Positions 1-9,037 are shown, numbered from the stretch's first letter. The stretch: DNA of 64,000 nt from Flavobacterium zhairuonense (GCF_004352915.1 NZ_SJSY01000073.1:248001-312000); one strand, 5' to 3'. The notes: generated by a model not told the origin, from the letters alone. Numbers and translations: made by a program.

Positions 1-308
1 TAATAAGAGGAAAATTATTTGAAACCAAATGGATTTTATGGTCGCTCATGTTTATGATGCCGTTCCCCTACATAGCCAATACAACAGGCTGGTACACTGC
101 CGAATTAGGAAGACAGCCTTGGCTGGTTTATAATTTAATGCGAACTGCTTCCGGCGCTTCACCAACAGTTTCTTCGGGAAATACTTTGTTTACTTTATTG
201 GGATTCATTGGGTTGTATCTTTTACTCGGAATGCTGTTTTTGCTTTTGGTTGGAAAAATTATCAATAAAGGACCTCATCAAGTGGAACTTTCAACAGAAA
301 AAATATAA
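1..308 (+). CDS. cydA: Cytochrome bd ubiquinol oxidase subunit I, C-terminal part (cut by window edge)
   Basis: The frame is open to the left edge (first full codon at base 3), so only about the last 100 residues are present. They contain the GRQPW segment that follows the last loops of CydA and a final membrane helix (LLGFIGLYLLLGMLFLLL), then a short cytoplasmic tail. CydA carries the haems and the quinol site of the bd-type terminal oxidase in the inner membrane. The stop codon is 2 bases before cydB, as in a cydAB operon. The ATG at base 48 is internal, not the start. Confidence 0.93.
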   Translation, partial: IRGKLFETKWILWSLMFMMPFPYIANTTGWYTAELGRQPWLVYNLMRTASGASPTVSSGNTLFTLLGFIGLYLLLGMLFLLLVGKIINKGPHQVELSTEKI

Positions 309-310
309 GT

Positions 311-1387
311 ATGGAATTTTTTTGGTACGTAGTTTTAATGGGAATTCTAGCTGTTTATCTGGTTTTAGACGGCTATGATTTTGGTGCAGGAATTATTCAT
401 TTATTTTTTGCCGATACAGAAAAAGATAAAAAAGCGATCACAAATGCAATTGGCCCTTTTTGGGATGCTAATGAAGTTTGGTTGATTGCGGCCGGAGGGG
501 TTTTATTCTTTGCTTTTCCGACTTTATATGCATCTTCTTTCAGCGGATTTTATTTGCCTTTGATTATGATTTTATGGCTTTTGATTTTTCGCGCCATCGG
601 ATTGGAAATGCGCGGGCAGGTACACAATCCTATGTGGGAAGCGATTTGGGATAAAGCTTTCGGAATTGCGAGTTTGCTTCTGGCTTTATTTTTCGGAATT
701 GCTTTGGGAAATATCGTACGCGGAGTAAATCTCGGAATGGTAGAAAACGGTGTTTCAACACAAGAACCGCATTTTTTCTTTCTGCCTTTATGGAATCCAA
801 CTTTTAGTCCGCAAGCAAGTGAATTGGGAATTATAGATTGGTTTACCATTTTCTTAGGAATTGTGAGCACAGTTGCCTTGACTATTCACGGCGCCAACTG
901 GATTATTTATAAAACAAATTCTGCCCTAAATCCGAAACTTAAAAATGTAGTTTTTAAACTGAATTTTGTTTTGCTTGTTTTGGTTTTTATTTCACTAGGA
1001 ATTTGGCATTTTATAGAACCTCAACCGTTTCATAATTTTATAGAAAATCCAATTTTGTGGTTTTTTCCTCTAATGACTTTTGTTGGAATTGCAGGATTAT
1101 TCAAAGTTCGTTCCTTTAAAAAAGACGGTCACGGATTTGTGTTTTCGACCTTATTTTTAGTGGGAGGATTTGCTTCAACAGCTGTTTCGATTTTCCCGAA
1201 TGTTTTGCCTTCAACTAATAATGTAAATCCGTCTTTGACAATTTACAATACAGCAGCGCACGAATATGGTTTAAATGCCGGATTGAGCTGGTTTTTTGTC
1301 GCTTTGTTTTTGGTGATTGTTTATTTTATTATTCAGTATCGCGTTTTTAGCGGGAAGATGGATGATATTGGGTATGGGGAGCATTGA
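311..1387 (+). CDS. cydB: Cytochrome bd ubiquinol oxidase subunit II
   Basis: A 358-residue protein of normal CydB length with about nine hydrophobic helices. It starts with the typical N-terminus containing LDGYDFGAG and has the conserved GPFWDANEVWL segment near residue 50. CydB stabilises the haem-bearing CydA subunit in the bd oxidase, a high-affinity terminal oxidase used at low oxygen. It follows cydA by 2 bases and is the last gene of the operon. A Crp/Fnr-type regulator lies 2 kb downstream, but nothing in the sequence ties it to cydAB. Confidence 0.95.
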   Translation: MEFFWYVVLMGILAVYLVLDGYDFGAGIIHLFFADTEKDKKAITNAIGPFWDANEVWLIAAGGVLFFAFPTLYASSFSGFYLPLIMILWLLIFRAIGLEMRGQVHNPMWEAIWDKAFGIASLLLALFFGIALGNIVRGVNLGMVENGVSTQEPHFFFLPLWNPTFSPQASELGIIDWFTIFLGIVSTVALTIHGANWIIYKTNSALNPKLKNVVFKLNFVLLVLVFISLGIWHFIEPQPFHNFIENPILWFFPLMTFVGIAGLFKVRSFKKDGHGFVFSTLFLVGGFASTAVSIFPNVLPSTNNVNPSLTIYNTAAHEYGLNAGLSWFFVALFLVIVYFIIQYRVFSGKMDDIGYGEH

Positions 1388-1390
1388 GTT

Positions 1391-1428
1391 TTTTTGCCAC
1401 TAATTACACTAATTTTCACGAATTAATT
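1391..1428. repeat. Single arm of the 'gccacgaatt' intergenic repeat
   Basis: The stretch right after the cydB stop (tttttgccac, then taattacactaattttcacg) matches the left arm of the complete inverted-repeat element at 3856-4018 with a few differences. Here no partner arm is present, so it looks like a half copy of the same repeat family. Confidence 0.55.
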
Positions 1429-1430
1429 AT

Positions 1431-1565
1431 ATCAATTGTCTCCAGTTTTAACTGGAGGTTTTTGTTTGGATTTGAATTGAGCTTTAGCCAAAACTGTAAA
1501 GTTTGGCTAAAGCCTTTTATTTATATAGATTTGTTTACCTCCAGCTAAAGCTGGAGGCAATTGAT
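1431..1565. repeat. REP-like element with 28-base inverted arms and internal hairpin
   Basis: The arms at 1431-1458 and 1538-1565 are inverted copies that differ at only a few positions. Each arm also contains a near-palindrome (CCTCCAGCT/AGCTGGAGG type). Between them, bases 1481-1514 form a second hairpin (gctttagccaaa paired with tttggctaaagc). The whole can fold into a nested or cruciform structure. It separates cydB from the next gene and could also terminate cydAB transcription. Confidence 0.75.
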
Positions 1566-1581
1566 AAAAAAATAGAATTCA

Positions 1582-1965
1582 TTGAAAAAAGAAGATTTTT
1601 GGTTTTCAGATAAACAATTGAAAAAGGCTTTACGCATTGTTATAGCTATTTTTGCAATTTTTCTTTTCGTTAGGTCATTTATTATAGATACAGATAAAAA
1701 AAGACACAATAATGGACTCAAAAGTATTAAGGAAGAAAGTTTTCAAGGAGTTGTAGTTGATAAAGGATTTGAAAAACTTAATCATAATGCGTCAATGATT
1801 TATTTAAATGATGAAACTAAGTTTGCCGTTTTTGGTCAGTTTTGGCCAAAAATTAAGATAGGAGATTCTGTTGTAAAGAAAAGTGGCGAAACAATTATTA
1901 CGGTTTATAGGAATAATGAGAAGTTTATATTAGATAATAAAGAAATATTTGACTCTTTTAAATAA
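1582..1965 (+). CDS. Small membrane-anchored protein of unknown function
   Basis: A 127-residue reading frame with a TTG start and no in-frame ATG nearby. Residues 14-34 form one strong membrane helix, preceded by a lysine-rich N-terminus, so the rest (35-127) should face the periplasm. I recognise no family. The C-terminal part has an alternating hydrophobic pattern compatible with a small beta domain. The start lies only 16 bases after the REP-like element. The clean membrane topology argues for a real gene, but the unusual start codon keeps confidence moderate. Confidence 0.6.
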   Translation: MKKEDFWFSDKQLKKALRIVIAIFAIFLFVRSFIIDTDKKRHNNGLKSIKEESFQGVVVDKGFEKLNHNASMIYLNDETKFAVFGQFWPKIKIGDSVVKKSGETIITVYRNNEKFILDNKEIFDSFK

Positions 1966-1994
1966 TAAAATGGGAGAGTCTAGGATTATACGAT

Positions 1995-2092
1995 TTTGCG
2001 TTAGGGATAGAAGCGAGATCTCCCGATTTAGAAAAACAAGGGTTTTTGTCTTAGTTTTTATTAATCGGGAATTTAGCGGATAGCCCGTTTGC
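1995..2092 (+). ncRNA. Flavo-1-like conserved structured RNA element
   Basis: The conserved flanks gcgttagggatagaagcg (1998-2015) and agcggatagcccg (2075-2087) enclose a variable stem closed by tcccgattta (2021-2030) and ttaatcggga (2061-2070). From memory this flank arrangement is that of the Flavo-1 RNA motif, found between genes in Bacteroidetes and of unknown function. It lies downstream of the small membrane protein on the same strand. The Rfam name is recall, not a search result. Confidence 0.5.
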
Positions 2093-2118
2093 CGTGGCGA
2101 AAACATCCCAAAAAACAC

Positions 2119-2152
2119 AAATCCGCTTATTCCCCAAAACAAACGGATTTTC
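2119..2152. terminator. Possible hairpin terminator
   Basis: aaatccg (2119-2125) pairs with cggattt (2144-2150), followed by T residues, in the gap between the convergent small membrane protein and the TauE/SafE gene. The stem has only 7 bp and the loop is large. Confidence 0.35.
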
Positions 2153-2235
2153 TTAGTTTCTGCCTACAAGTAAAACTAAATTCAAAATATTAAAAATCTG
2201 CCCAGATCTGCTAAATCTGCGTGAAACAATAAATT

Positions 2236-3021
2236 CTAAAATAAAACCTCTTTTGTAATAATATAAAATCCCATTACGAGAACAAACCAACCGAAAAGCG
2301 GTTTTAGTTTTGCTCCGTCGATTTTTTTAGAAAGCTGGCTTCCGATAATCATTCCGAGAAGCGCCATTCCTGAAACACCTAATAAAAATGGATAATTAAT
2401 TGGAGTTCCAATGTATAAATCGCCTGCAAAGCCAATTGAAGAGTTTATTGTAATAATTAAAAGAGAAGTCCCAACGGCTTGTTTCATTGGCAATTTAGCA
2501 AAAAACAAAAGTGCGGGAATAATTAAAAATCCGCCTCCGGCTCCAAGAAATCCCGTTACAATTCCAACTAGAAAACCAATTATGCTTAACTGAAAATAAT
2601 TTGTTTCGGCATTTTTTATTTCTGGCTGAGGTTTCTTGATCATCGAAATCGCCGCGGTAATCATCAAAACCGAAAAGACAATCATGATCAGAAAATCTTT
2701 TGATACCGAATACGAAGCGATTGAAAACAGGGTAGAAGCAATTTGTGGAAATATAACTTCACGGATAATCAAAATCGAAATCACAGAAGGAATTGCAAAA
2801 TACAAAGCCGACTTTAATTTTAAATTTCCCATTTTGTAATGGCTGTAACTTCCGGAAAGCGCTGTTAATCCAACAATAAATAAAGAGTAAGAAGTTGCCT
2901 GCTCTGGATTTACTTTAAACAAATACACTAAAATTGGAATAGTCAAAATCGATCCGCCACCGCCAATTAAGCCCAGCGAGATCCCGATTATGATTGAAGC
3001 AAAATAGCCTAAATATTCCAT
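2236..3021 (-). CDS. Sulfite exporter TauE/SafE family permease
   Basis: A 261-residue inner-membrane protein with about eight helices in two homologous halves. Each half has the glycine-rich signature of the family: GLIGGGGSILTIPIL near residue 18 and GFLGAGGGFLIIPALL near residue 158. Members of this family export small anions such as sulfite, sulfoacetate or thiosulfate. It lies downstream of the Crp/Fnr regulator on the same strand, separated by a large inverted repeat. The rhodanese gene nearby makes a sulfur-related substrate plausible, but that is inference. Confidence 0.85.
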   Translation of the reverse strand: MEYLGYFASIIIGISLGLIGGGGSILTIPILVYLFKVNPEQATSYSLFIVGLTALSGSYSHYKMGNLKLKSALYFAIPSVISILIIREVIFPQIASTLFSIASYSVSKDFLIMIVFSVLMITAAISMIKKPQPEIKNAETNYFQLSIIGFLVGIVTGFLGAGGGFLIIPALLFFAKLPMKQAVGTSLLIITINSSIGFAGDLYIGTPINYPFLLGVSGMALLGMIIGSQLSKKIDGAKLKPLFGWFVLVMGFYIITKEVLF

Positions 3022-3102
3022 TGCATTTATTTTGATGCAAAGTTGCTTCGGAAATTAGAAACTTACAGTAACATTTATCACAGAAGGGACGAAATAAAAT
3101 TT

Positions 3103-3201
3103 ACCATTAAGATATTAAGCTAATTAAGCTTAACTTTCTTTTTATAGCATCGCTAGAGAAAATTAAGCGTTGTAACTTAATTAACTTAATATCTTAATGG
3201 T
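3103..3201. repeat. Intergenic element with 26-base inverted arms
   Basis: The arm accattaagatattaagcta (3103 onward, about 26 bases) is repeated inverted at 3176-3201 with few differences. The distal arm overlaps the last codons of the Crp/Fnr gene (stop codon at 3194-3196). The element lies between two minus-strand genes and could end or attenuate transcription from the regulator into the TauE gene. Confidence 0.75.
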
Positions 3202-3841
3202 TCAAAAAAAACTTCGTGTTTAATAACTCAATCTGGTTTCGGTTGAGTTTGACCAAACCGCGTTGTTCCATTTTTTTTAATAATCTCGAAACAACTTCTC
3301 TTGACGTATTTAATTCGGTTGCGATTTCTTGATGTGAAAGTTTGACTTCAGAACAACCGCAAGCATCAGAATGTCTTTTCAAATAAAATTCCAAACGTTC
3401 ATCCATAGATCGGAAAGCAATATTATCAACAACTTCCAGAACTTCTTCAAAACGACTTCTGTAGGTTTCGATAACAAATTCATACCAAGATCGGTGTTCC
3501 ATCATCCATTTATCCATCAATTGTAGCGGAATCATCATGACAGTTACATCTTCAACAACTTTAGCCATGATTTGGCTTTTTTCGCTTTTGGCAGTGCAAA
3601 TCATCGAAATGGCACAGGCTTGCCCGGGTTGCAAATAATACATTAAAAATTCGCCTCCATCTTCGCCTTCGCGGTAAATTTTGATTTTTCCTTTTAGGAT
3701 CAAAACCGTGTTTTTGATGTATTGTCCCGTACGCATTAAAATGGTTCCGGCCTCAAAGTTTTGCTGGCTTCCGTTTTCTTCAATTGTAGCAACGAGTTCA
3801 TTGGAGAAATTAGGAAAGATATTTTTTACGGAGTTTTGCAT
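3194..3841 (-). CDS. Crp/Fnr family transcriptional regulator
   Basis: A 215-residue protein. Residues 20-130 form a cyclic-nucleotide-binding-like beta-roll (ILKGKIKIYREGEDGGEF region). Residues 150-210 form a winged helix with the typical HTH IATELNTSREVVSRLLKKME. No N-terminal Fnr cysteine cluster is visible; the only cysteines are in the roll and at 'ACGCSE' before the HTH, so oxygen sensing by an FeS cluster of the classic kind is not supported. It lies upstream of the TauE/SafE gene and divergent from the rhodanese gene. Confidence 0.88.
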   Translation of the reverse strand: MQNSVKNIFPNFSNELVATIEENGSQQNFEAGTILMRTGQYIKNTVLILKGKIKIYREGEDGGEFLMYYLQPGQACAISMICTAKSEKSQIMAKVVEDVTVMMIPLQLMDKWMMEHRSWYEFVIETYRSRFEEVLEVVDNIAFRSMDERLEFYLKRHSDACGCSEVKLSHQEIATELNTSREVVSRLLKKMEQRGLVKLNRNQIELLNTKFFLNH

Positions 3842-3855
3842 GGATTATTTTTTTT

Positions 3856-4018
3856 GCCACGAATTGCACAAATTTTCACTAATTGATTTGGTGTCTGCTT
3901 TGCTCTTGATGGCGAATATTTTTTAAATATTTTACCTTTTTCGGTGTGTGTGTTTTGTTTTGTTGCCAAAACATTATTTTCTACACTTTAATTTGTGGAA
4001 ATTTGTGCAATTCGTGGC
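3856..4018. repeat. Intergenic element with 29-base inverted arms ('gccacgaattgcacaaatt' family)
   Basis: The left arm (3856-3884) and the inverted right arm (3990-4018) begin with the identical gccacgaattgcacaaattt and diverge slightly inside. A single arm of the same family follows cydB at 1391. It lies in the 466-base gap between the divergent Crp/Fnr and rhodanese genes. The rest of the gap (4019-4307) is AT-rich, with a TAnnTTTG-like box (taaatttg, 4193-4200) that could belong to a promoter for the rhodanese gene. Confidence 0.75.
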
Positions 4019-4307
4019 TAATGTTTTTGTCAAAATCGAATTAAAAATTGTAATTTTTTACAAAGATAATAGATTCATGTGGTATAAATTATCAGGAATT
4101 GGTATTTGAGTTGTATTTTATGCAAATGAATAAATCCTAATTTTCTATCGATTTTGTAGAGTGAATTTTTAAAAATAGTAACTAAATTTGTAATTCACTG
4201 ATTATAATCCTTTCTCTAAAACGTTTTCTGAGAATAATAATCGAAATCGCATTTGGTACGTTTTTTATAAATAGAAACGTCGTAATTTTACAAAAACACA
4301 TAATACT

Positions 4308-4619
4308 ATGAATTTATCACAAGAAGATTGGGTTGCTCAGTTAAACGCTGACGAAAATGCAGTTATACTTGATGTAAGAACTGAAGACGAATTTAATGAT
4401 GGCTATATTGAAAATGCTGTAAACATTGATATCAATAAAGGTCAGGCTTTTATTTATGAAATTGAAGAATTAGATAAAAACAAAAATTATTATGTGTATT
4501 GCCGTTCTGGTGCGAGAAGCGCCAAAGCATGTCAGATAATGAACGAATTAGGGATTGAAAATGCCTACAATCTGCTTGGTGGTATACTGGACTGGGAAGG
4601 AGATACCGTACAACCATAA
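4308..4619 (+). CDS. Rhodanese-like domain protein
   Basis: A 103-residue single-domain rhodanese without a signal peptide. It has the N-terminal LDVRTEDEF motif and the active-site loop YCRSGARS with the sulfur-accepting cysteine at residue 65, then the C-terminal GGILDWE motif. Such proteins carry persulfide sulfur in the cytoplasm. It is a single gene followed by its own terminator. The substrate cannot be named from sequence. Confidence 0.9.
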   Translation: MNLSQEDWVAQLNADENAVILDVRTEDEFNDGYIENAVNIDINKGQAFIYEIEELDKNKNYYVYCRSGARSAKACQIMNELGIENAYNLLGGILDWEGDTVQP

Positions 4620-4627
4620 AATAGAAG

Positions 4628-4653
4628 AAGAGGCGCATAAAAGCCTCTTTTTT
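4628..4653 (+). terminator. Rho-independent terminator of the rhodanese gene
   Basis: aagaggc (4628-4634) pairs with gcctctt (4643-4649), followed by a T run. Confidence 0.8.
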
Positions 4654-4696
4654 CGTTTAAAATGCTATTAATAACCAAACTATAAATTACCAGATC

Positions 4697-6277
4697 ATGA
4701 GTTTAATACCAGAAGAATATCAGATCAAAAGTCTGATAAACCAAGATACCTATCTTGTAAATGGAGAACTGAAAAAATGGACAGGGCAAACTACGCCAGT
4801 ATTTTCGACAATTTCTTCTACAGAAAAATATACGCCAACTTTATTAGGATCGATTCCGTTTATGGCAGAAAAAGAAGCGGCCGAGGTTGTTGAAGCTGCA
4901 AATGCGGCTTATGATAAAGGACAAGGTTTATGGCCAACAATGAAGGTGGCTGACCGCATCAAATGCATGGAGAATTTCGTTAAACAAATGAAAGAAACCC
5001 GTGAGGAAGTAGTCAAACTTTTGATGTGGGAAATTGGAAAAAACCTTGGCGATTCGCAAAAAGAATTTGACAGAACGGTTGAATATATTTACGATACCAT
5101 TGCCAGCTATAAAGAATTAAACGGACGCAGTGCACACTTTGAGAAAGTACAAGGCGTAAATGCCATGATTCGCCGTGGACCTCTAGGAGTTGTTTTATGT
5201 CTTGGACCATATAACTATCCATTAAACGAAACTTTCTCTTTATTGATTCCGGCCTTGATTATGGGTAATGCTGTGATCTTCAAACCTGCAAAACATGGTG
5301 TTTTATGTATTTCGCCATTGTTGGAAGCATTCAGAAGCAGTTTTCCAAAAGGCGTTATCAATATCGTTTACGGACGTGGAAGAGAAGTAGCTTCGCCAAT
5401 TATGAAATCTGGAAAAATTGATGTTTTGGCATTAATTGGAAACAGCAAATCGGCGATTGCACTTCAGGATCAGCATCCAAATAAAAACAGACTTCGCTTG
5501 ATTTTAGGTTTAGAAGCAAAAAATCCAGCAATTATTCTTCCAGATGCCGATTTAGATTTGGCTATTCAGGAATGTATCGCAGGAACTTTATCTTTTAATG
5601 GTCAACGTTGTACAGCATTAAAAGTTTTATATGTTCACGAATCAATCAGAGAAGAATTCAACAAACGTTTCGCTGAAAAAGTAGACAGTTTAGGATTTGG
5701 AAATCCTTGGGAAAAAGGAGCTTCATTGACGCCGCTTCCGGAGACTGACAAACCTTCATATATTCAAGGATTAATTGATGATGCAAAACACAAAGGTGCA
5801 CATATCATAAATGAAAAGGGAGGAAAACATACAGAAAACTTTATTTTCCCGGCAGTTTTATATCCAGTAAATAAAGAAATGAGAGTGTATCACGAAGAAC
5901 AATTTGGTCCAGTAGTCCCAATTATTTCTTTTAAAGATATCAACGAACCTCTTGAAGATATGGCCGAATCAAATTATGGCCAGCAAGTAAGTTTGTTCGG
6001 AAAAGACATTAAAACTTTGGCACCACTTATTGATGCTTTGGTAAATTTAGTTTGTAGAGTAAACTTGAATAGCTCTTGCCAAAGAGGACCAGATGCGTTT
6101 CCATTTACTGGACGTAAAGACTCTGCTGTAGGAACATTAAGTATTCCAGATGCTTTGCGTTCTTTTTCAATTCGTACGTTCGTAGCCTCAAAAGATATCG
6201 CTTATAACAATGAAATTTTGCAGGAATTGCTAAACAGCAAAGAATCAAATTTCATTAATACCGATTATATTTTGTAG
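4697..6277 (+). CDS. gapN: NADP-dependent glyceraldehyde-3-phosphate dehydrogenase (non-phosphorylating, ALDH superfamily)
   Basis: A 526-residue aldehyde dehydrogenase. It has the Rossmann-type cofactor region near residues 165-260, the general-base glutamate in GLEAKNP (E273), and the catalytic cysteine in NGQRCTALK (C305). The C-terminal [18 protein letters not shown] segment is typical of GapN, as is an LLG-rather-than-ELG context around the base. GapN oxidises glyceraldehyde-3-phosphate directly to 3-phosphoglycerate, making NADPH and bypassing ATP formation. It is a single cytoplasmic gene with its own terminator. Confidence 0.85.
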   Translation: MSLIPEEYQIKSLINQDTYLVNGELKKWTGQTTPVFSTISSTEKYTPTLLGSIPFMAEKEAAEVVEAANAAYDKGQGLWPTMKVADRIKCMENFVKQMKETREEVVKLLMWEIGKNLGDSQKEFDRTVEYIYDTIASYKELNGRSAHFEKVQGVNAMIRRGPLGVVLCLGPYNYPLNETFSLLIPALIMGNAVIFKPAKHGVLCISPLLEAFRSSFPKGVINIVYGRGREVASPIMKSGKIDVLALIGNSKSAIALQDQHPNKNRLRLILGLEAKNPAIILPDADLDLAIQECIAGTLSFNGQRCTALKVLYVHESIREEFNKRFAEKVDSLGFGNPWEKGASLTPLPETDKPSYIQGLIDDAKHKGAHIINEKGGKHTENFIFPAVLYPVNKEMRVYHEEQFGPVVPIISFKDINEPLEDMAESNYGQQVSLFGKDIKTLAPLIDALVNLVCRVNLNSSCQRGPDAFPFTGRKDSAVGTLSIPDALRSFSIRTFVASKDIAYNNEILQELLNSKESNFINTDYIL

Positions 6278-6308
6278 TTATTAAGGTTATATATTAATTG
6301 TAGGAGAT

Positions 6309-6346
6309 CCGTCTTTTTCTTTTGAGAGAGACGGTTTTTTTTTTTT
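6309..6346 (+). terminator. Rho-independent terminator of gapN
   Basis: ccgtct (6309-6314) pairs with agacgg (6329-6334), followed by a run of 13 T. Confidence 0.85.
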
Positions 6347-6531
6347 GGAAGGAGCTAAGGGACAAAGGTTCTGAGGTGCTAAGGTTTTAATTCTTCGCCT
6401 TCGCTCAGCATCGCAAACTTGAAACCTGAAACTTTGAAACTTTGAAATTTTTCTAACTCTATTGTAACAATAAGTTAAAAAAATCCACTAATATTATATC
6501 GAAATAAAATCATCAAAATCTTAAAACAATT
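6347..6531. other. Non-coding stretch with short direct repeats before the M1 peptidase gene
   Basis: There is no credible ORF. It contains the loosely repeated 'gctaaggg..aaaggttctgaggtgctaaggtt' text and then four GAAAC/GAAAT units (6421, 6428, 6436, 6444) spaced 7-8 bases apart. Similar degenerate repeats are common between flavobacterial genes. A promoter must lie before 6532, but I see no convincing pair of boxes. Confidence 0.45.
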
Positions 6532-8403
6532 ATGAGAACAAAATCAATGCAGTTTTTGTTAATTGCTTTGGCTTTTTTTGCGCAAAATGCCTTCGCGCAA
6601 GAACTTTATATGCCTAGAAATATAAAAGATGCTTATGCAAAAGGAACTCGTTCTATGGACGGAAAACCTGGTAAAAATTATTGGCAGAATCACGGTAATT
6701 ACAACATGGAAATTACAGTAGATGCCAAAACAAAAATGGTTAGTGGTACTGAAACTATTGTTTATGAAAATAATAGTAATGATACCCTAAGAAATCTTAA
6801 AATTAGATTTGTCAATAATCTTCATAAGCCTACTTCTCCACGCGGAGGAAGTGTAAGTGAAGATTTTTTAAGTAACGGACTTACGATTACGTCTCTAAAA
6901 ATTGAAGGAGAAGTATACAAAGAAGATGCAAGAAGTTGGGGAACTATTGGGAGTGTTAAAATGAAAAAAGCACTTGTGCCACATTCTAAAATTACCATTG
7001 ATATTGATTGGAATTATCCATTATCTAAAGAAAGCGGGAGAGAAGGTCAAATTGACGAAACTACTTTTTTTGTTGCCTACAGTTATCCTAGGGTCTCTGT
7101 TTTTGATGATTACAATAAATGGGACATGCTTCCTCATACAGACCGTCAGGAATTTTACAATGATTTTAATGATTACACTTTTTCAGTAAAAGCTCCAAAG
7201 AATTATGTGGTTTATGCTACAGGGGATTTACTGAATCCAGATGAGGTTTTACAACCAGAATTTGCAGCGCGTATTAAAAAATCTTACGTAACAGATGAGG
7301 TGATGCATATTGCAAATGAGCAAGAAATGAAAAACGGTTTGGTAACGAAACAAAATGATTGGAACATTTGGAAATTTGAAGCAAAACATATTTCGGATGT
7401 TTGTTTTGGATTAAGTGACCATTATTTATGGGATGCGAGCAGTGTGGTTGTCGACAAAAAAACAAATCGACGTGCAAGTGTTCAGGCAGCTTACGATGTA
7501 AAAGGAACAGATTTCGTGAATTCGATTAAAAACAATCAATACGCTTTAGATTTCTTTTCAAATAATTGGCCTGGAGTTCCGTATCCATTTTCTAAAATGA
7601 CCGCTTTTCAAGGTTTTGCCGATATGGAGTATCCAATGATGTGCAACGATTCACAAATGGGTGATCCAGTTTTTGCACAGTTGGTTCAGGATCATGAAGT
7701 GGCACATACTTATTTTCCGTTCTACATGGGAATTAATGAAACGCGTTATGCATTTATGGATGAAGGTTGGGCAACTACTTTTGAATATTTAATTGGAATT
7801 TCAGAACATGGTAAAGAAGCTGCAGATAAATTTTATAAAAGTTTTAGAGTGCAGCAATACATCACCGATTTATCTACAGAAGAGGATCAGCCTATTATTT
7901 CAATGTCATCTCAACTTTCAGGCCCAGGTTATGGAAACAATTCATACGGAAAACCTTCACTTTCATATTTAGCTTTGAAAGATATGTTAGGGGATGATTT
8001 ATTCAAGAAAGCTTTACATGCTTATATGGAAAATTGGAACGGAAAACACCCAATTCCTTGGGACTATTTCAATTCGTTTAATACAGCTACAGGAAAAAAT
8101 CTGAATTGGTTTTTCAATAATTGGTTTTTCACAAACAATTATATTGATCTTTCAGTTAAAGAAGTAAACAAGAATAAAGTTTCAATTGAAAACGTAGGAG
8201 GTTTTGCCGTTCCGTTTGATATAGTAGTAGTTTACACGGATAATTCAGCTGAAACAGTACATCAAACTCCTGCAGTTTGGGAGAAAAATCAAAAAATGGC
8301 AGTAGTTTTTCTAAAAACTAAGAAAGAAATTAAACAGATTACTATTGATGGCGGTATTTTTATGGACGCATCACCTACAAATAATTTTTGGTTGAATAAA
8401 TAA
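6532..8403 (+). CDS. Secreted M1-family metallopeptidase
   Basis: A 623-residue protein with a signal peptide (residues 1-22, cleaved after AFA). It has an M1-type beta domain and the zinc site HEVAH (H388, E389, H392), followed 19 residues later by the third ligand E411 in MDEGWATT, matching HExxH-x18-E. The YPMMCNDSQM segment before it sits where M1 enzymes have the GxMEN-type substrate loop, but the motif is altered. It should be a periplasmic or surface aminopeptidase. It is a single gene ending in a strong terminator. Confidence 0.87.
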   Translation: MRTKSMQFLLIALAFFAQNAFAQELYMPRNIKDAYAKGTRSMDGKPGKNYWQNHGNYNMEITVDAKTKMVSGTETIVYENNSNDTLRNLKIRFVNNLHKPTSPRGGSVSEDFLSNGLTITSLKIEGEVYKEDARSWGTIGSVKMKKALVPHSKITIDIDWNYPLSKESGREGQIDETTFFVAYSYPRVSVFDDYNKWDMLPHTDRQEFYNDFNDYTFSVKAPKNYVVYATGDLLNPDEVLQPEFAARIKKSYVTDEVMHIANEQEMKNGLVTKQNDWNIWKFEAKHISDVCFGLSDHYLWDASSVVVDKKTNRRASVQAAYDVKGTDFVNSIKNNQYALDFFSNNWPGVPYPFSKMTAFQGFADMEYPMMCNDSQMGDPVFAQLVQDHEVAHTYFPFYMGINETRYAFMDEGWATTFEYLIGISEHGKEAADKFYKSFRVQQYITDLSTEEDQPIISMSSQLSGPGYGNNSYGKPSLSYLALKDMLGDDLFKKALHAYMENWNGKHPIPWDYFNSFNTATGKNLNWFFNNWFFTNNYIDLSVKEVNKNKVSIENVGGFAVPFDIVVVYTDNSAETVHQTPAVWEKNQKMAVVFLKTKKEIKQITIDGGIFMDASPTNNFWLNK

Positions 8404-8416
8404 TCAAAATTAATTA

Positions 8417-8452
8417 AACCGTCTTTTGGATCTAGAAAAGACGGTTTTGTTT
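8417..8452 (+). terminator. Rho-independent terminator of the M1 peptidase gene
   Basis: A perfect 12-bp stem, aaaccgtctttt (8417-8428) with aaaagacggttt (8436-8447), then T-rich sequence. Confidence 0.85.
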
Positions 8453-8494
8453 TATATAAGAGTTACTAAGAATTAATTTTTAAAATAAAGGAAA

Positions 8495-8893
8495 ATGTCT
8501 GGTGAAAGAGATTTGCAAAAGTTGCTTAAAACAATGCGACCGGTACATAATTCTGGCAATTATGTTTTTTGTAAAGTAGAAAAAGTAGGCAACATAAATT
8601 TAGATCAAGTAGTAATGTTCTTCAAAGAGAACGAAGCTATTACGCTTGTTCTTAAAGAAGAAACTGCTATAGAATTGCAATATGAGTACACTGTAATAAT
8701 GTCCTGGATAACACTTTCGGTGCATTCTTCTCTCGAAGCTGTTGGATTAACAGCGGCGTTTTCTAATGCACTGTCAAATGCGGGAATAAGCTGTAATGTT
8801 GTCGCAGCATATTATCATGATCATATTTTTGTTAGTAAACAAGATAGCGATAAAGCAATGGAAATTCTAAATTCTTTTTCCAATCAAGAATAA
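8495..8893 (+). CDS. ACT-domain protein
   Basis: A 132-residue cytoplasmic protein. Two ACT-like halves can be traced: residues 13-70 (YVFCKVEKVGNINLDQ) and residues 75-128 (ITLSVHSSLEAVGLTAAFSNALSNAGISCNV), the second being a clear ACT fold with the helix-strand 'LSNAGI' pattern. Stand-alone proteins of this kind are usually taken to bind small molecules, often amino acids; no catalytic domain is attached. It is a single gene with its own terminator. Confidence 0.8.
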   Translation: MSGERDLQKLLKTMRPVHNSGNYVFCKVEKVGNINLDQVVMFFKENEAITLVLKEETAIELQYEYTVIMSWITLSVHSSLEAVGLTAAFSNALSNAGISCNVVAAYYHDHIFVSKQDSDKAMEILNSFSNQE

Positions 8894-8921
8894 ATTTATT
8901 TCATATTTAAATTGCTCATAT

Positions 8922-8955
8922 AAAACTGCTTCAAAAATGGAGCAGTTTTTTTTTA
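8922..8955 (+). terminator. Rho-independent terminator of the ACT-domain gene
   Basis: aaaactgct (8922-8930) pairs with agcagtttt (8941-8949), followed by T residues. Confidence 0.8.
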
Positions 8956-9037
8956 CTGATTATTGTGGGAAACCGTAATCATTAAAATAATTAATTCGCT
9001 AAGTTTGCGGAAATTTTAAAAAATAAACCCCAAACCA

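Noticed and set aside
550..870. 106-codon minus-strand ORF inside cydB
   Set aside because: Antisense shadow of a gene with strong family support; rich in K, P and I from the complementary codons.
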